From: Methanolobus sp.
GTDB taxonomy: Archaea; Halobacteriota; Methanosarcinia; Methanosarcinales; Methanosarcinaceae
NCBI RefSeq assembly: GCF_016278365.1
Contig: NZ_JADQBZ010000002.1
Coordinates: forward strand, 241,507 to 305,506
Length of the DNA stretch: 64,000 nt
Reading direction: 5' to 3'
The notes under the pieces were generated by a model, which did no database searches, was not told the origin of the DNA, and was given only the letters and a program-made list of their open reading frames with translations. The translations under genes were made by a program, and so were the position numbers. Of the stretch, positions 1-9,680 are shown piece by piece; position 1 is the first letter of the stretch; each line of letters opens with the position of its first letter.

Positions 1-441
1 TCATTTACTGAATCTCACAGGCGCAAAGCCTCTGTTTGCATCGAAGATTCTCTCAGCAGTAATACCTGTGAGTTCAAGGATGAATACTTCTGCGACCATG
101 AATATCTCACTTCTGCCACGCATGCAACCTACTTTAGGTTCCATACCCCTACCTGCCGCAGCATGCAGATGTATCTTTGGCTGGCTATCCTCTGTAAAGA
201 TATTACCTATGCCAAGCACTTCATGTACATCCTGGAAACCGGCCCACTGGACATCAGGCGGAACTTTACTTTCCTTAGGCCCGACAACGAGACTGGCTTC
301 CTTAACAGCGCCAAGCAACACAAACATTGCAGACCTTATTCCTTCAGCTCTTGCAAGACCTTCCAGTTCATGGAGCAGATCGTCACCATGATCCATCCTA
401 ACAGTGAAAACCCTTCCTATAGACCCTTTTGTATATTCCAT
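1..441 (-). CDS. PPC/DUF296 domain protein
   Basis: A 146-residue protein matching the plant-and-prokaryote-conserved (PPC, DUF296) fold. In plants this domain sits beside AT-hook DNA-binding motifs; in prokaryotes it stands alone and its role is unsettled. Visible family features are the N-terminal segment around FTVRMDHGDDLLHEL, the core LLGAVKEASLVVGP, and a run of histidines (KIHLHAAAGRG) that could bind a metal. There is no AT-hook, signal peptide or membrane segment. The start has the Shine-Dalgarno GGTGG just upstream, and the gene begins 13 bases after the ABC ATPase gene ends on the same strand, so the two are probably co-transcribed. The stop codon lies at the first bases of the window, so the gene is complete. 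Fold assignment is good; function is unknown. Confidence 0.8.
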   Translation of the reverse strand: MEYTKGSIGRVFTVRMDHGDDLLHELEGLARAEGIRSAMFVLLGAVKEASLVVGPKESKVPPDVQWAGFQDVHEVLGIGNIFTEDSQPKIHLHAAAGRGMEPKVGCMRGRSEIFMVAEVFILELTGITAERIFDANRGFAPVRFSK

Positions 442-454
442 GTACCCACCTTAG

Positions 455-1138
455 TTAATCCTCGTATATCTTTCCGTCAACCAGCCGGATTACACGGTCT
501 GTCTTCTTTGCCATTTTCTCATCGTGTGTCACCAGAATGAATGTCTGCCCTTTTTCATGATTCAACTTCCTCAGCAGGTCATATATCATGTCACTTGATT
601 TTGTATCAAGATTACCGGTGGGCTCATCCCCTATGACTATACCCGGATTGTTTGCAAGTGCTCTTGCAACAGAAACTCTCTGGGCCTGCCCTCCTGAGAG
701 CTGGCTTGGCAGGTGATCCATTCTTTCAGCCAGGCCCACATCCTTAAGTATACCGGAAGCTACCTCTCTGGCATTTTTCTTATTGGTGCCGGCTATCAGC
801 AGAGGCATCATTACATTCTCAAGTGCGGTGAAATCAGGCAAAAGATGATGATACTGGAAAACGAATCCAAGTATTTCATTGCGCGCCTTTGAACGTTCTT
901 TTTCAGACATATCGGTTACAATGCGACCATCTATAGTAATAGTGCCCGAGGTTGGCGTGTCAAGTATGCCGATCATATGCAGCAAAGTACTTTTTCCCGA
1001 ACCGGAAGGCCCGATTATGGAAAGGAACTCACCTTTTTGAATATCGAGGTCTATGCCGTCAAGAGCGCGTACCTCCACACCACCAGGATAAACTTTAGAG
1101 AGATTCCTTATCTCAATGATACTGGATTTGTCATTCAT
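455..1138 (-). CDS. ABC transporter ATP-binding protein, LolD/MacB type
   Basis: A 227-residue nucleotide-binding subunit, the usual length for the LolD/MacB/FtsE class. Visible motifs are Walker A GPSGSGKST near residue 43, a Q-loop FQYHHLLPDF, the signature LSGGQAQRVSVARAL, Walker B IVIGDEPTGNLD with the PTGNLD ending typical of this class, and an H-loop LVTHD. Such ATPases pair with FtsX/MacB-like permeases that act on lipoproteins, peptides or the cell envelope. No permease lies in this window; transcription runs towards the left edge, so one may lie beyond it. The preceding gene on the same strand encodes a tubulin-like GTPase. The substrate cannot be told from this subunit. Confidence 0.88.
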   Translation of the reverse strand: MNDKSSIIEIRNLSKVYPGGVEVRALDGIDLDIQKGEFLSIIGPSGSGKSTLLHMIGILDTPTSGTITIDGRIVTDMSEKERSKARNEILGFVFQYHHLLPDFTALENVMMPLLIAGTNKKNAREVASGILKDVGLAERMDHLPSQLSGGQAQRVSVARALANNPGIVIGDEPTGNLDTKSSDMIYDLLRKLNHEKGQTFILVTHDEKMAKKTDRVIRLVDGKIYED

Positions 1139-1286
1139 AACCTATCAAGGATTTTAAAGCTACATTTGAGCTTACACTATTTCAATGTATTCGAGGAGAA
1201 TGATAAAAGAAAACAAAGAGGCAATAGAAATGAAGGCCTGGAGTCAAAGACTCCTACCTGAATGGAGGACACTGCCGAAAAAATGA

Positions 1287-2393
1287 TCAGTAGGAAGGAT
1301 CCATGCCATCTATCTGTGAGAAGGCCTTATCCATTTCTTTCATACTGTCGACACGTTCTTTTTTCTGGCGTTCGTAATTGATCGCTTCCACAGCTATGGC
1401 ATACAATTTCTCAAGCTCAACTGCAGACTCCAGGGTGAGCACTGTCAGCACCTGCGGCAATTCATCGTTACGCACAATTATTCCTTTGAACACCTGACCT
1501 ACACTGCTTGACAACTGCTCAACCTCAGATGAGACTTCATCAATGCTCATGTATTTCCGATCACCCCTGATAATTATCATTGATCGGCTTGCTTCCTGAT
1601 AAGCATCCGTGGAGAAAAGCAAACCTTCGGGGGAAAGAGCCTTCTTTATAACAGACCTGATGGGCATTTCGGAATCCGCTTCATAGAAGCCAATAGTTGC
1701 AACCCCTGCGCCGCCGCTCATAACTGTTTTGAAATCACCCAGATCAGTCACCATCATCATTTCACTATCGAGAGCATCCAACAGGAACAAGAGTCTTCTG
1801 GCGATCATATCGTTAATTCCATTGTAGGCTGACTCCACATTACCGCCCATTTGCTTGAGGAACTGGTTATCAGCAAGGATGATACCGTCAACACCGCTAT
1901 CACGCATATCTTTCAGGCAGAAGGCAGCATTCTGCAGATAAAGTGTCCCCTCTTCCCTGAAAGGCAGGACAACAATTGCATAAATAGGATAATTGCATTT
2001 TTGCTTAAGTTCTTTTATCAGCATCGGTGTAAAAGAAGAGCCCGTCCCTCCGGAAGCAGAAGTTATAACAAAAGCAACATCAAAGTTTCCTCGCTCCTGT
2101 ATGTTTTTCATTATGAGGGTCTTGTTGTCCTCAAAGACATGTTTGCCCACATTCCGGTTGGCACCGACTCCATGCAGATGTGGGGTGTGTATGCGGTCCT
2201 TCGCCTTGGTGAAATTCATCTCCTTGAGGTCGTTCACCGCAGTGTTGATAGCAATTGTCTGGACGTTACTTTTATATTTTTGATGAGATAGATACTTAGC
2301 AAAGCGGCTCTTGGTGCCAAAAGCGTCCCTGTTGATAGCATCAAGAATACGGTTTCCGCATTGTCCGTTCCCAATTATTAGTATATTGAGCAA
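1287..2393 (-). CDS. Tubulin/FtsZ superfamily GTPase (CetZ-like or divergent FtsZ)
   Basis: A 368-residue member of the tubulin/FtsZ superfamily. The N-terminal Rossmann segment reads NILIIGNGQCGNRILDAI, and the nucleotide-binding tubulin signature is SASGGTGSS at residues 112-120, in place of GGGTGTG of classical FtsZ. A T7-like loop with acidic residues (DLGDFKTVMSGGAG) suggests GTP hydrolysis on polymerisation. The start is TTG with a strong Shine-Dalgarno (AGGAGGA) 6-7 bases upstream; no better ATG exists. It lacks the C-terminal conserved peptide of cell-division FtsZ and looks closer to CetZ or the divergent FtsZ-like proteins of methanogens, which are linked to cell shape rather than division. 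The upstream gene on the same strand encodes a secreted wall-type protein. The superfamily is firm; the subfamily is inference. Confidence 0.8.
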   Translation of the reverse strand: MLNILIIGNGQCGNRILDAINRDAFGTKSRFAKYLSHQKYKSNVQTIAINTAVNDLKEMNFTKAKDRIHTPHLHGVGANRNVGKHVFEDNKTLIMKNIQERGNFDVAFVITSASGGTGSSFTPMLIKELKQKCNYPIYAIVVLPFREEGTLYLQNAAFCLKDMRDSGVDGIILADNQFLKQMGGNVESAYNGINDMIARRLLFLLDALDSEMMMVTDLGDFKTVMSGGAGVATIGFYEADSEMPIRSVIKKALSPEGLLFSTDAYQEASRSMIIIRGDRKYMSIDEVSSEVEQLSSSVGQVFKGIIVRNDELPQVLTVLTLESAVELEKLYAIAVEAINYERQKKERVDSMKEMDKAFSQIDGMDPSY

Positions 2394-2462
2394 GAGAGTC
2401 CTCCTATGATAAATATAATAGTAATATGATAAATCTTGTGCTCAGCATTTTCAGTAGCTGTA

Positions 2463-3722
2463 TCAGAACTTATACTGTCTGTGCCTGTGGAATAACAAGC
2501 CTGCTATAACTCCGATCACGATCAAAGGAATCAGATAGATATACACAGGCTGTTCTAGCAGATGATCATATTTTCCTTTTTTCACATAGATCGCATTGGT
2601 CACAGAAGTTGAACTGGCGATTTGCGGAGTAGGATCTACCCCGTCACTGAAACGGTAAGAATTTTGAGTTGACAGCGTATAAGTACCCTCATCCATTGCC
2701 TTCAGACTGAAAGATATCTCTTTTTCCTGCTGAATACCAAAAGACTCCATGTAGATAGTTGGTACACCGGAGATTATCTCAATACCCGAGTCACCATCTG
2801 AATATTCCATACCTGTGGGAACTATCAAATTCACTGTGACAGCACTTGCTGAAGATTCGCCAGTATTCTTTATCCGAATAGTTCCCTGAAGGTCATCTTT
2901 TCGGTCCACTGTATATTCATCTACTGCTAGAGTGATATCAAGATTGGCTTTCTTACTGCTATCTTCGACGGTTATGACAGGCGTATTGGAAGATGCCTGT
3001 GGGAAATCATCTCCGATACTGTTTGAATAGATAGCTGTTGTAGGGCTTAAAACAAATGTCCCGGACTCGGTAGCTTTCAAAGTATAGGTATAGATCAGCC
3101 GGGTTTCACCTTTGTCCAATGATATCTGCCCTGTGGGGGATATCAGGGTCTGCTGCAAAACAAACTTAGCAGGAGTAGGATCTGAAAAAATAACCTTTGT
3201 AGCTTCATCATCACCGGTGTTCTTCACTGAAACCTGCACAGTTACGACATCTCCGGCGCCAATCCTATCCATATCAACGGTTTTAGTTATCTCAAGGACC
3301 GGAGTTCCGGAGAACTCAGCTTCAGTATGACCTCCGCTGACCACACCCAGTGTTTTACTGTTTATGAAGCTTCCGTCAGTAACTGTTATTAAGAGCTTTG
3401 TGCGGGGTACTATGCCGGAATGTACTGATATTACAGTTACTTCTACGTCTTCACCTTCTATAGCGAACTTGTAGGAACCATCAACTGATATCATCTTATC
3501 ATATTTGGGCGTTTTACTCGCACCTTCGTAGACATGAAGGGTTACGCTATCATAATCAGGGAAGACTTCAGCTACATCGATAACGTAATTATTGATCTGA
3601 TACCCGTCACCCTCTGCTATAGTGTCATTGAACAATATCTTTCCCGAGGCACTGCCTGCTGATATCAGTAGCAGGAGTACAGCCAGCGAGATCAAAGTAA
3701 GTGTTTTTCCAAAATGCTTCAT
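2463..3722 (-). CDS. Secreted, membrane-anchored CARDB/DUF11-type surface protein
   Basis: A 419-residue exported protein. It begins with a signal peptide (residues 1-27: KH followed by a long hydrophobic stretch and the AGSASG cleavage region) and ends with one membrane helix (about 395-412) followed by a short basic tail HRHRQYKF, so most of it should face outwards. Residues about 140-250 and 265-370 look like two tandem beta-sandwich repeats of the CARDB/DUF11 kind (ITKTVDMDRIGAGDVVTVQV, then LAVDEYTVDRKDDLQGTI). This layout is common in Methanosarcinales envelope proteins. It lies upstream of the tubulin-like gene with a 69-base gap on the same strand. No enzymatic motif is seen; a structural or adhesion role is inferred. 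Confidence 0.75.
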   Translation of the reverse strand: MKHFGKTLTLISLAVLLLLISAGSASGKILFNDTIAEGDGYQINNYVIDVAEVFPDYDSVTLHVYEGASKTPKYDKMISVDGSYKFAIEGEDVEVTVISVHSGIVPRTKLLITVTDGSFINSKTLGVVSGGHTEAEFSGTPVLEITKTVDMDRIGAGDVVTVQVSVKNTGDDEATKVIFSDPTPAKFVLQQTLISPTGQISLDKGETRLIYTYTLKATESGTFVLSPTTAIYSNSIGDDFPQASSNTPVITVEDSSKKANLDITLAVDEYTVDRKDDLQGTIRIKNTGESSASAVTVNLIVPTGMEYSDGDSGIEIISGVPTIYMESFGIQQEKEISFSLKAMDEGTYTLSTQNSYRFSDGVDPTPQIASSTSVTNAIYVKKGKYDHLLEQPVYIYLIPLIVIGVIAGLLFHRHRQYKF

Positions 3723-3837
3723 GTTCCCTCAAACAGTTAGCCATTACCAAACTCTGGTTCCGTATAAGCCGATAAATATGTTGTAGATAATATAAAGGTT
3801 GTGTTATGCAATCGTTAGATGTATGGACTAATATATA

Positions 3838-4689
3838 TTAAATCTTGCTCTTTTGAGTGGAAAACTCAAGGCTAATATCTATCCATCTGGCCTGGTGTAT
3901 AAGTGAACCCATGGAAATCACATGAACACCTGTTCGTGCGTACGCTTCAAGATCACCAGGCCCGATGCCGCCAGAGACTTCAAGGATTATGTGTCCGGGA
4001 ATCCCGGCACTTTTCAGACAGGCCATAGTATCTGCAACCTGATGCGGCCCCATATTATCAAACATGATGATGTCCGCTCCAAGAGCTGCAGCCTGCAGTG
4101 CATCATTAGATGATTCAACCTCAACCTCGACCTTCTGAGTAAAACTCGCCTTCTTCCTTGCGGACCTTATAGCAGCCTCGATACCCATCATCCTGACATG
4201 GTTATCCTTTATCATGACTGCATCCGAAAGGTTGAACCGGTGTGGGTCGCCACCGCCTGCAATGACGGCAAGCTTCTCATACTTGCGCAGTCCAGGTGTA
4301 GTCTTTCTTGTGCATGCGACCCTCGCATCAGAGACACTTGCGACAGTATCCACGCACCTGCGTGTCAATGTTGCGATACCGCACAAGTGGCCCAGGAAAT
4401 TCAGAACTATACGCTCAGCCCGGAGTATCGATACTGAACTGCCATGGAGCGAAAATATAGTGCTTCCTTCTGAGATCCAATCCCCATCTGCACAACTGGT
4501 CACAGCATTTATTCCAAGATAATCAAAGAATGATCTTGCAACATCCACCCCGGCCATGACACAATCCTCTTTTGTGAAAATAATGGCTTCGACCTCACTA
4601 TCAGGAACAAGGGTACAGGACACGTCATTATATCCAAGATCCTCCGCCAGAAAATATTCCATATCAGTAATGAGCATCCTTTCTTTCAC
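3838..4689 (-). CDS. nadC: Nicotinate-nucleotide pyrophosphorylase (quinolinate phosphoribosyltransferase)
   Basis: A 283-residue enzyme that converts quinolinate and PRPP to nicotinate mononucleotide, CO2 and pyrophosphate in de novo NAD synthesis. Family signatures include the early EDLGYNDVSC, the RAERIVLNFLGHLCGIAT helix, the arginine motif CTRKTTPGLRKYEKLAV, the HRFNLSDAVMIKDNH segment with active-site His and Lys, VEVEVES, and the C-terminal phosphate-binding EVSGGI. Length is normal. It diverges from nadX and nadA, so the three form the whole aspartate-to-NaMN route. The start could be the GTG used here or the ATG four codons later. The ModD paralogue is ruled out by neighbourhood and motifs. 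Confidence 0.93.
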   Translation of the reverse strand: MKERMLITDMEYFLAEDLGYNDVSCTLVPDSEVEAIIFTKEDCVMAGVDVARSFFDYLGINAVTSCADGDWISEGSTIFSLHGSSVSILRAERIVLNFLGHLCGIATLTRRCVDTVASVSDARVACTRKTTPGLRKYEKLAVIAGGGDPHRFNLSDAVMIKDNHVRMMGIEAAIRSARKKASFTQKVEVEVESSNDALQAAALGADIIMFDNMGPHQVADTMACLKSAGIPGHIILEVSGGIGPGDLEAYARTGVHVISMGSLIHQARWIDISLEFSTQKSKI

Positions 4690-4811
4690 AGTGGGTAATT
4701 ACCTTCAATGGATTTATATGCTTCCTGATGCAAGGAAAACCTACTTAAGTAATCAATGTAAGCAGTGGAGTAAAAATATCAGTCAATGTATGCGATTTCA
4801 TGGTGTGAAGA

Positions 4812-5627
4812 ATGCTCAGGATAGGAGTAATAGGCTGCGGGACAATCGGCAAAGGAATATGCAAAGCCATAGATGACGGAACTGTGGAAGCCGAACTTGT
4901 TGCAGTCTATGACAGGAATACCTGCGATGCCGAGAAACTAAAGGGACAGTTCAATAGATGCAAGCCTGAATTCATGGAAACCGCCGAGATGGTACAAAAT
5001 GTAGACCTGCTGGTGGAATGTGCCTCACAGGAAGCGGTCTATGACATAGTTCCGCTTGCACTCATCTCTAAGTGTGATGTAATGATATTGAGCGTCGGTG
5101 CTCTTGCGGATGAGGAACTGCGCCATCGGATAGAGAACCTGGCTACGGATAACAATTGCAAGGTATATATCCCATCCGGAGCCATTGTTGGCCTCGACGG
5201 ACTGAAATCTGCATCCATTGGAGAAATACACTCCGCGACAATCACAACCAGAAAACCACCCGGCGGACTTGCCGGTGCGCCATTTGTAATCCGGAACAAT
5301 ATAGATCTTCACAGTATAACTGCACCTAGAGTACTGTTCGAAGGACCGGCAAGCGAAGCAGTCAAGGCGTTTCCGGCAAACGTTAATGTAGCAGCCACTT
5401 TAAGCGTTGCAGGCATCGGATTTGAGAAGACGATGGTTAGAGTAATTGCCGACCCGACAATAACACGCAATATACACGAAATCACAGTGGAGGGCTCTTT
5501 CGGGGGTTTTACTACGAAAGTTGAGAATGTCCCATCTCCTTCAAACCCTAAGAGCAGCTACCTTGCACAACTGTCTGCAATAGCGACTTTGAAGAAGATA
5601 TCTAGTCCTTTTCAGATAGGGACCTGA
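4812..5627 (+). CDS. nadX: Aspartate dehydrogenase
   Basis: A 271-residue NAD(P)-dependent L-aspartate dehydrogenase that makes iminoaspartate, the substrate of quinolinate synthase. It replaces the oxygen-linked NadB of aerobes, as expected in an anaerobe. The N-terminal Rossmann motif GVIGCGTIGKGICKAI is at residues 5-20. Also visible are the VECASQEAVYD segment, the IPSGAIVGLDGL loop and the conserved TTRKPPGGL near residue 145, which carries substrate-binding residues. Length fits the family (about 265). It is followed by nadA after 42 bases and diverges from nadC, leaving a 122-base gap that must hold both promoters. Confidence 0.93.
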   Translation: MLRIGVIGCGTIGKGICKAIDDGTVEAELVAVYDRNTCDAEKLKGQFNRCKPEFMETAEMVQNVDLLVECASQEAVYDIVPLALISKCDVMILSVGALADEELRHRIENLATDNNCKVYIPSGAIVGLDGLKSASIGEIHSATITTRKPPGGLAGAPFVIRNNIDLHSITAPRVLFEGPASEAVKAFPANVNVAATLSVAGIGFEKTMVRVIADPTITRNIHEITVEGSFGGFTTKVENVPSPSNPKSSYLAQLSAIATLKKISSPFQIGT

Positions 5628-5669
5628 AGGTCCGTCAGACTTATGAAATAACAATTTTCCAGTGATCCC

Positions 5670-6590
5670 ATGAAGGATATGAAAAAAACCATTGAAAGGA
5701 TCAATGAGCTAAAGCACATGCGCAATGCTGTCATCCTTGCCCATAATTACGAAAGGAGTGAGATCCAGGATGTAGCTGATTTCACAGGCGATTCTCTTGG
5801 CCTCAGCCAGCAGGCCATGCAACAGGAAGCAGATGTAATTGTATTCTGCGGTGTGCACTTCATGGCAGAAAGCGCTGCCATCCTGAGCCCGCAGAAAACC
5901 GTACTTCTGCCAGAGCTCCATGCGGGATGCCCCATGGCATCAATGATAACTGCCAGCTCCCTGCGTGAGGAAAAGAAGAAGTATCCTGGAGCTGCTGTTG
6001 TTTGTTATGTCAATTCTACTGCAGAAGTAAAAGCAGAGAGTGATATCTGTTGTACCTCGGCAAACGCTATCGAAGTCGTTAACTCTCTTGAGGAAGAAGA
6101 AGTGCTTTTTGTGCCCGACAGGAACCTTGCAGATTATGTTTCCAGAAACACCGATAAAAAAATAATCCCTTGGAACGGATACTGCCCGACACATAACCAG
6201 ATACTTGTGAGTGATATGATCAGGGCTAAGGAAGAGCATCCTGCCGCAGAGGTACTTGCCCACCCGGAATGCCGCAGAGAAGTACTAGACTTATCCGATA
6301 AAGTTTATAGTACTACCGGAATGCTTGATTACGCCGCCAGGTCGGCTGCTAGGGAGTTCATCATTGCAACTGAGAAAGGTGTCCTTCACAAGCTGGAAAA
6401 AGATAATCCTGACAAAAGATTCTATAATGCATCTGATTTCGCCGTATGTCCCGAGATGAAGGCCATAGACCTGAAGGCCCTTTTGATCAGCCTTGAGAAC
6501 ATGCAGCATATAATATCTGTTCCGGAAGATGTGAGAGTCAGGGCAAAGCTTGCACTTGACCGCATGCTTGCGATCAAAAGGAAGAGATAG
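5670..6590 (+). CDS. nadA: Quinolinate synthase
   Basis: A 306-residue [4Fe-4S] enzyme that condenses iminoaspartate with dihydroxyacetone phosphate to quinolinate. The three cluster cysteines are visible at C87 (HAGCPMA), C172 (NGYCPTHNQ) and C260 (AVCPEMKA), each in its usual context. Other conserved parts are the N-terminal [19 protein letters not shown] and [10 protein letters not shown]. Length equals that of typical archaeal NadA. It sits between nadX and the DGGGP synthase gene, 20 bases before the latter. The start could also be the internal ATG three codons later; an SD is not decisive. Confidence 0.95.
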   Translation: MKDMKKTIERINELKHMRNAVILAHNYERSEIQDVADFTGDSLGLSQQAMQQEADVIVFCGVHFMAESAAILSPQKTVLLPELHAGCPMASMITASSLREEKKKYPGAAVVCYVNSTAEVKAESDICCTSANAIEVVNSLEEEEVLFVPDRNLADYVSRNTDKKIIPWNGYCPTHNQILVSDMIRAKEEHPAAEVLAHPECRREVLDLSDKVYSTTGMLDYAARSAAREFIIATEKGVLHKLEKDNPDKRFYNASDFAVCPEMKAIDLKALLISLENMQHIISVPEDVRVRAKLALDRMLAIKRKR

Positions 6591-6610
6591 AGGGCGGAGC
6601 TTAACAAAAA

Positions 6611-7462
6611 ATGAAGGCATATCTGGAACTGATGCGTTATGGCAATTGCATCATGGCTGCGATTGCTGCAGCCATAGGGGTTTTTATTGCATACAATATC
6701 CTGTCAGTGAATACTCCGGGTAGTTTACCATTCCCTTTTTACGAATCGGTTCTTGTCTTTCTGACTGTTTTCCTGGTGACCGGAGCCGGAAACGCCATCA
6801 ATGACTATTATGATGTTGAGATAGACAGGATTAACAAACCCAAAAGACCGATACCTTCAGAAAGGATTGGCACTTCTACAGCTCTTTATTTCTCACTTGC
6901 ACTATTTATAGCGGGTACAGTCAGCGCGTTCATAATAAACATTCCCTGTGGAATTATCGCGCTTTTCAACTCCCTGCTCCTGATATATTATGCAAAGAGT
7001 CTCAAGCGCACAGCTCTTCTTGGAAATCTGGCAGTGGGTTACCTTACCGGATCGACCTTCCTCTTCGGAGGAGCAGTCTTCTTTGAAAGAGGCGGGCTTG
7101 AAAATGTGTTCGTACTATTCCTGCTTGCAACTCTTGCAACAGTTGCCAGAGAGATAGTCAAGGATATCGAAGACGTGGATGGCGACAGGAAGGACGGCGC
7201 AAACACTCTTCCAATAGTCATAGGTGCCAGAAAGGCGGCTTATATTGCAGCATTCATAGGCCTTATCGCTGTGCTGGCAAGCCCGCTACCTTACTTGCAG
7301 TCCCTTATGAGCACCAGGTATCTTTTCCTCGTAGCTATCGCTGATATCCTGTTCGCGATTGCAGTATATGAGATACTGTTGAAGAATAACCCTGGTGGGT
7401 CGTCCCGCCTTTTCAAGATGGCAATGGCCTTTGCATTGATATCCTTCCTTGCGGGAGCCTGA
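6611..7462 (+). CDS. Digeranylgeranylglyceryl phosphate synthase (UbiA family)
   Basis: A 283-residue integral membrane prenyltransferase adding the second geranylgeranyl chain to GGGP, the second ether-bond step of archaeal membrane lipids. The two Asp-rich UbiA motifs are present: [20 protein letters not shown] (about residues 66-85) and [18 protein letters not shown] (about 188-205). Some eight hydrophobic helices fill the rest. The polar motif NKPKRPIPS and the neighbours argue for the lipid enzyme rather than a quinone-type UbiA. It follows nadA by 20 bases and is probably in that transcript. The first-step enzyme (GGGP synthase) is at 47852-48598, so both ether-lipid steps are in this window though not linked. 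Confidence 0.9.
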   Translation: MKAYLELMRYGNCIMAAIAAAIGVFIAYNILSVNTPGSLPFPFYESVLVFLTVFLVTGAGNAINDYYDVEIDRINKPKRPIPSERIGTSTALYFSLALFIAGTVSAFIINIPCGIIALFNSLLLIYYAKSLKRTALLGNLAVGYLTGSTFLFGGAVFFERGGLENVFVLFLLATLATVAREIVKDIEDVDGDRKDGANTLPIVIGARKAAYIAAFIGLIAVLASPLPYLQSLMSTRYLFLVAIADILFAIAVYEILLKNNPGGSSRLFKMAMAFALISFLAGA

Positions 7463-7476
7463 CATGTCCGACTCAG

Positions 7477-8691
7477 TCAGTACAAAGAGATCATTCCCCT
7501 TGCAAGTTCCATGGTGAACTGCTGAATACTCTCCAGTTCGGCATCTATTACTTCTTTAACCTCTTCCCTGACAGATTCGACAGAACCCTTTTTCATAAGT
7601 ATCTGGGCTGCTGCGACCTTTGGCTGGTCGATGGCGACGCCTATATCGCTCAAAAGCCACACATACGCCTCCTCCACATCGGGTACGCTAGTATATATCC
7701 GGTCTGCAATGCGATGTGAGAGTATATTGTAGATCTTGCCCACATGGCTCACCGGATTTTTTCCAGCCGCCGCCTCACTGCTTGCCGGGCGGTTGAGTGA
7801 TATTATACCGTTAACGCGATTGCCGCGGCCCACCTGCCCACAATCGGCGTCCTCAGCTGAAGTCCCTGTGACAGTAGTATAGATACCCTCCAGACCGCGC
7901 CCGGGAGTGTCAAGGTTGTTCAGTTTGAGAGATGTGTTAAGCGAAACTTTCTGTTCTTCCAGATAACCTGATATGTAAGCCTGCATAGCATCAATCAGAT
8001 CATCCTTCATACGGAAATAATGTTCTTCTGATTCTACAAAACTATCTATAAGAGGCATGGCTACGGTCATGTCGAAGTTCTTCCCCCTTCTCACACCCAT
8101 GACCTTTATGTCTTCACCTGACTCAGGATACTGTTCCTTGAAGGAAGCAGAGTTAAGATACTTCTCTGTATCCAGCACCATCCTTTCAGTGAAGGACAGG
8201 GGCGCATATCCTACAGCCGCAGAAGTATCATTGGCCCCCAGGAGCTCACCGCCCCTTCTGAAGATGCCTGTCAGTTCCGAGGAGCCAGGCCTCAGTTCCA
8301 CCTGGTAGTCCACATGCTCAGGTTTGACAAAGCGCAGATTCTCATCAAACCAGCTGGTGGCCGTATCGATAGCTATGCCACATACATCGACCTCTTCTCC
8401 CTCTGCCTCAAAGGTAGCGCGGTCCCCGATAACCAGAAGCATAGGATTCACAACCATCCCGCCTCCAAAGATGCCCGCCACCTCTCCGGCCACTAGCAGG
8501 CACTTGTCCGTATTATGATGAAGTATAGTGCCAAAACGCTCCAGATATTCCCCGGACAGGTTCACCGAAATCCTGTCCATTACGGCATCACATATACTGT
8601 CAGGATGGCCTTTTCCTTTCCTCTCAACTATCTCAAGGTCCTGTGCAGCCGCGCAGGATGCCCTGAATTCTTCTACTGATATGTTCCTCAC
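7477..8691 (-). CDS. mat: S-adenosylmethionine synthetase, archaeal type
   Basis: A methionine adenosyltransferase of the archaeal family, unrelated in close sequence to bacterial MetK. Diagnostic stretches are EIVERKGKGHPDSICDAVMD near the N-terminus, VAGEVAGIFGGGMVVNPM, the VTGTSAEDADCGQVGRGNR nucleotide loop, and SHVGKIYNILSHRIAD. I chose the GTG at 8691: it has a GGGGGT ribosome site six bases upstream and gives 404 residues, the usual archaeal size. An in-frame ATG at 8727 adds 12 residues (416 in all) but has no clear ribosome site. The gene lies 63-100 bases after the HARP gene on the same strand and is likely co-transcribed. It supplies AdoMet for the several radical SAM proteins and methyltransferases nearby and in the rest of the genome. 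Confidence 0.93.
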   Translation of the reverse strand: MRNISVEEFRASCAAAQDLEIVERKGKGHPDSICDAVMDRISVNLSGEYLERFGTILHHNTDKCLLVAGEVAGIFGGGMVVNPMLLVIGDRATFEAEGEEVDVCGIAIDTATSWFDENLRFVKPEHVDYQVELRPGSSELTGIFRRGGELLGANDTSAAVGYAPLSFTERMVLDTEKYLNSASFKEQYPESGEDIKVMGVRRGKNFDMTVAMPLIDSFVESEEHYFRMKDDLIDAMQAYISGYLEEQKVSLNTSLKLNNLDTPGRGLEGIYTTVTGTSAEDADCGQVGRGNRVNGIISLNRPASSEAAAGKNPVSHVGKIYNILSHRIADRIYTSVPDVEEAYVWLLSDIGVAIDQPKVAAAQILMKKGSVESVREEVKEVIDAELESIQQFTMELARGMISLY

Positions 8692-8790
8692 TTGTTTACC
8701 CCCATGTACCCCTACATGTGCTTTCATTATCGCGGAGACAGTCCTGATCCGACAGCTGGTGGCGGTATCAGGGTTTCCGGCAAACGATCA

Positions 8791-9501
8791 TCATATATCT
8801 GATTCCTTATCCCAGGGGTGATTGGCTACTGGTGCATGTTCCATATATTCCTGCAGTATCATAGGAAATGTGTTTGCGGGAACATACCTTACTCCAAGCT
8901 CTTCCGCCCATTTCTGTATGCCAAAATCACTCGCAACGACAGCAGCTTCCAGTTCCCTGGCGAGGATGAGCACGTCAATATCAGGAGCGCTGTCCAGAAT
9001 ACCATAACGCAGAGCGCTGCGATATTTGTTCCTGAACTTTCCGATATGGACACCTATTACGCCACGCTCGATATCGGAATCGATATCCTTCTTATTGTCT
9101 GCCTTGGTCTGGATCAGCAGGCAATCAGTGGATGATTCCCATATCGTTTCCTCGGCGATTACCATTCCCTTATTGATACGCTCCCTCATGTGTGAAACAT
9201 ACTCATGGAAAACTTTGGAAGGAATCGACACATTATACCTGTCAGGAGCTTTCTTCACCAGCCATGTATCAATCTTTGCTATCACGTCGGCATCACAGCC
9301 GTTGTTCTGTGCGAAATCACGCAGCTCATTATAAACTGAAGGGAAGGGCACATAACAGCTGATGCCAAGCTGCAGGCGTGCAGATGCTATCAGCTCCAGC
9401 ACTTTCCTCATCCCGTCACACATACCTGTCACACCCAGCTTCTCGCGGGCCTGCAGATCAGTGAGCGCGGTAGTATCCAGAACAAAACGCTGCCTTAACA
9501 T
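8791..9501 (-). CDS. HARP-type protein-only RNase P (PIN domain; formerly 'RNA ligase partner')
   Basis: A 236-residue PIN-domain nuclease of the HARP family (homologues of Aquifex RNase P, UPF0278/RNA ligase partner), which can remove the 5' leader of pre-tRNA without an RNA subunit. Visible landmarks are the N-terminal [12 protein letters not shown] with the first catalytic Asp at residue 9, and the C-terminal acidic cluster [19 protein letters not shown] followed by ASDFGIQ. The helical insert between about residues 75 and 160 is typical. The start is the ATG at 9501, which has AGGGAG five or six bases upstream; the longer reading frame up to 9606 adds 35 residues that do not resemble the family. 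It precedes the SAM synthetase gene. Methanogens usually also have RNA-based RNase P, so its role here is accessory or unknown. Confidence 0.88.
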   Translation of the reverse strand: MLRQRFVLDTTALTDLQAREKLGVTGMCDGMRKVLELIASARLQLGISCYVPFPSVYNELRDFAQNNGCDADVIAKIDTWLVKKAPDRYNVSIPSKVFHEYVSHMRERINKGMVIAEETIWESSTDCLLIQTKADNKKDIDSDIERGVIGVHIGKFRNKYRSALRYGILDSAPDIDVLILARELEAAVVASDFGIQKWAEELGVRYVPANTFPMILQEYMEHAPVANHPWDKESDI

Positions 9502-9680
9502 GTAACTCCCTGAGTGGACCACAGGCCTCATTTGAGAGTTGCCTGCCATTAATAAAGGGGGTCCCAAGGTTAAGTATTTTTGGTAGTCCTCCTGACTCGA
9601 ATACAACCCAAAACTAGAGAGAAAATCACAATAAATATATATACTTAGGCATTTAAAACCCTACAGAACTGCAGGAGAAT

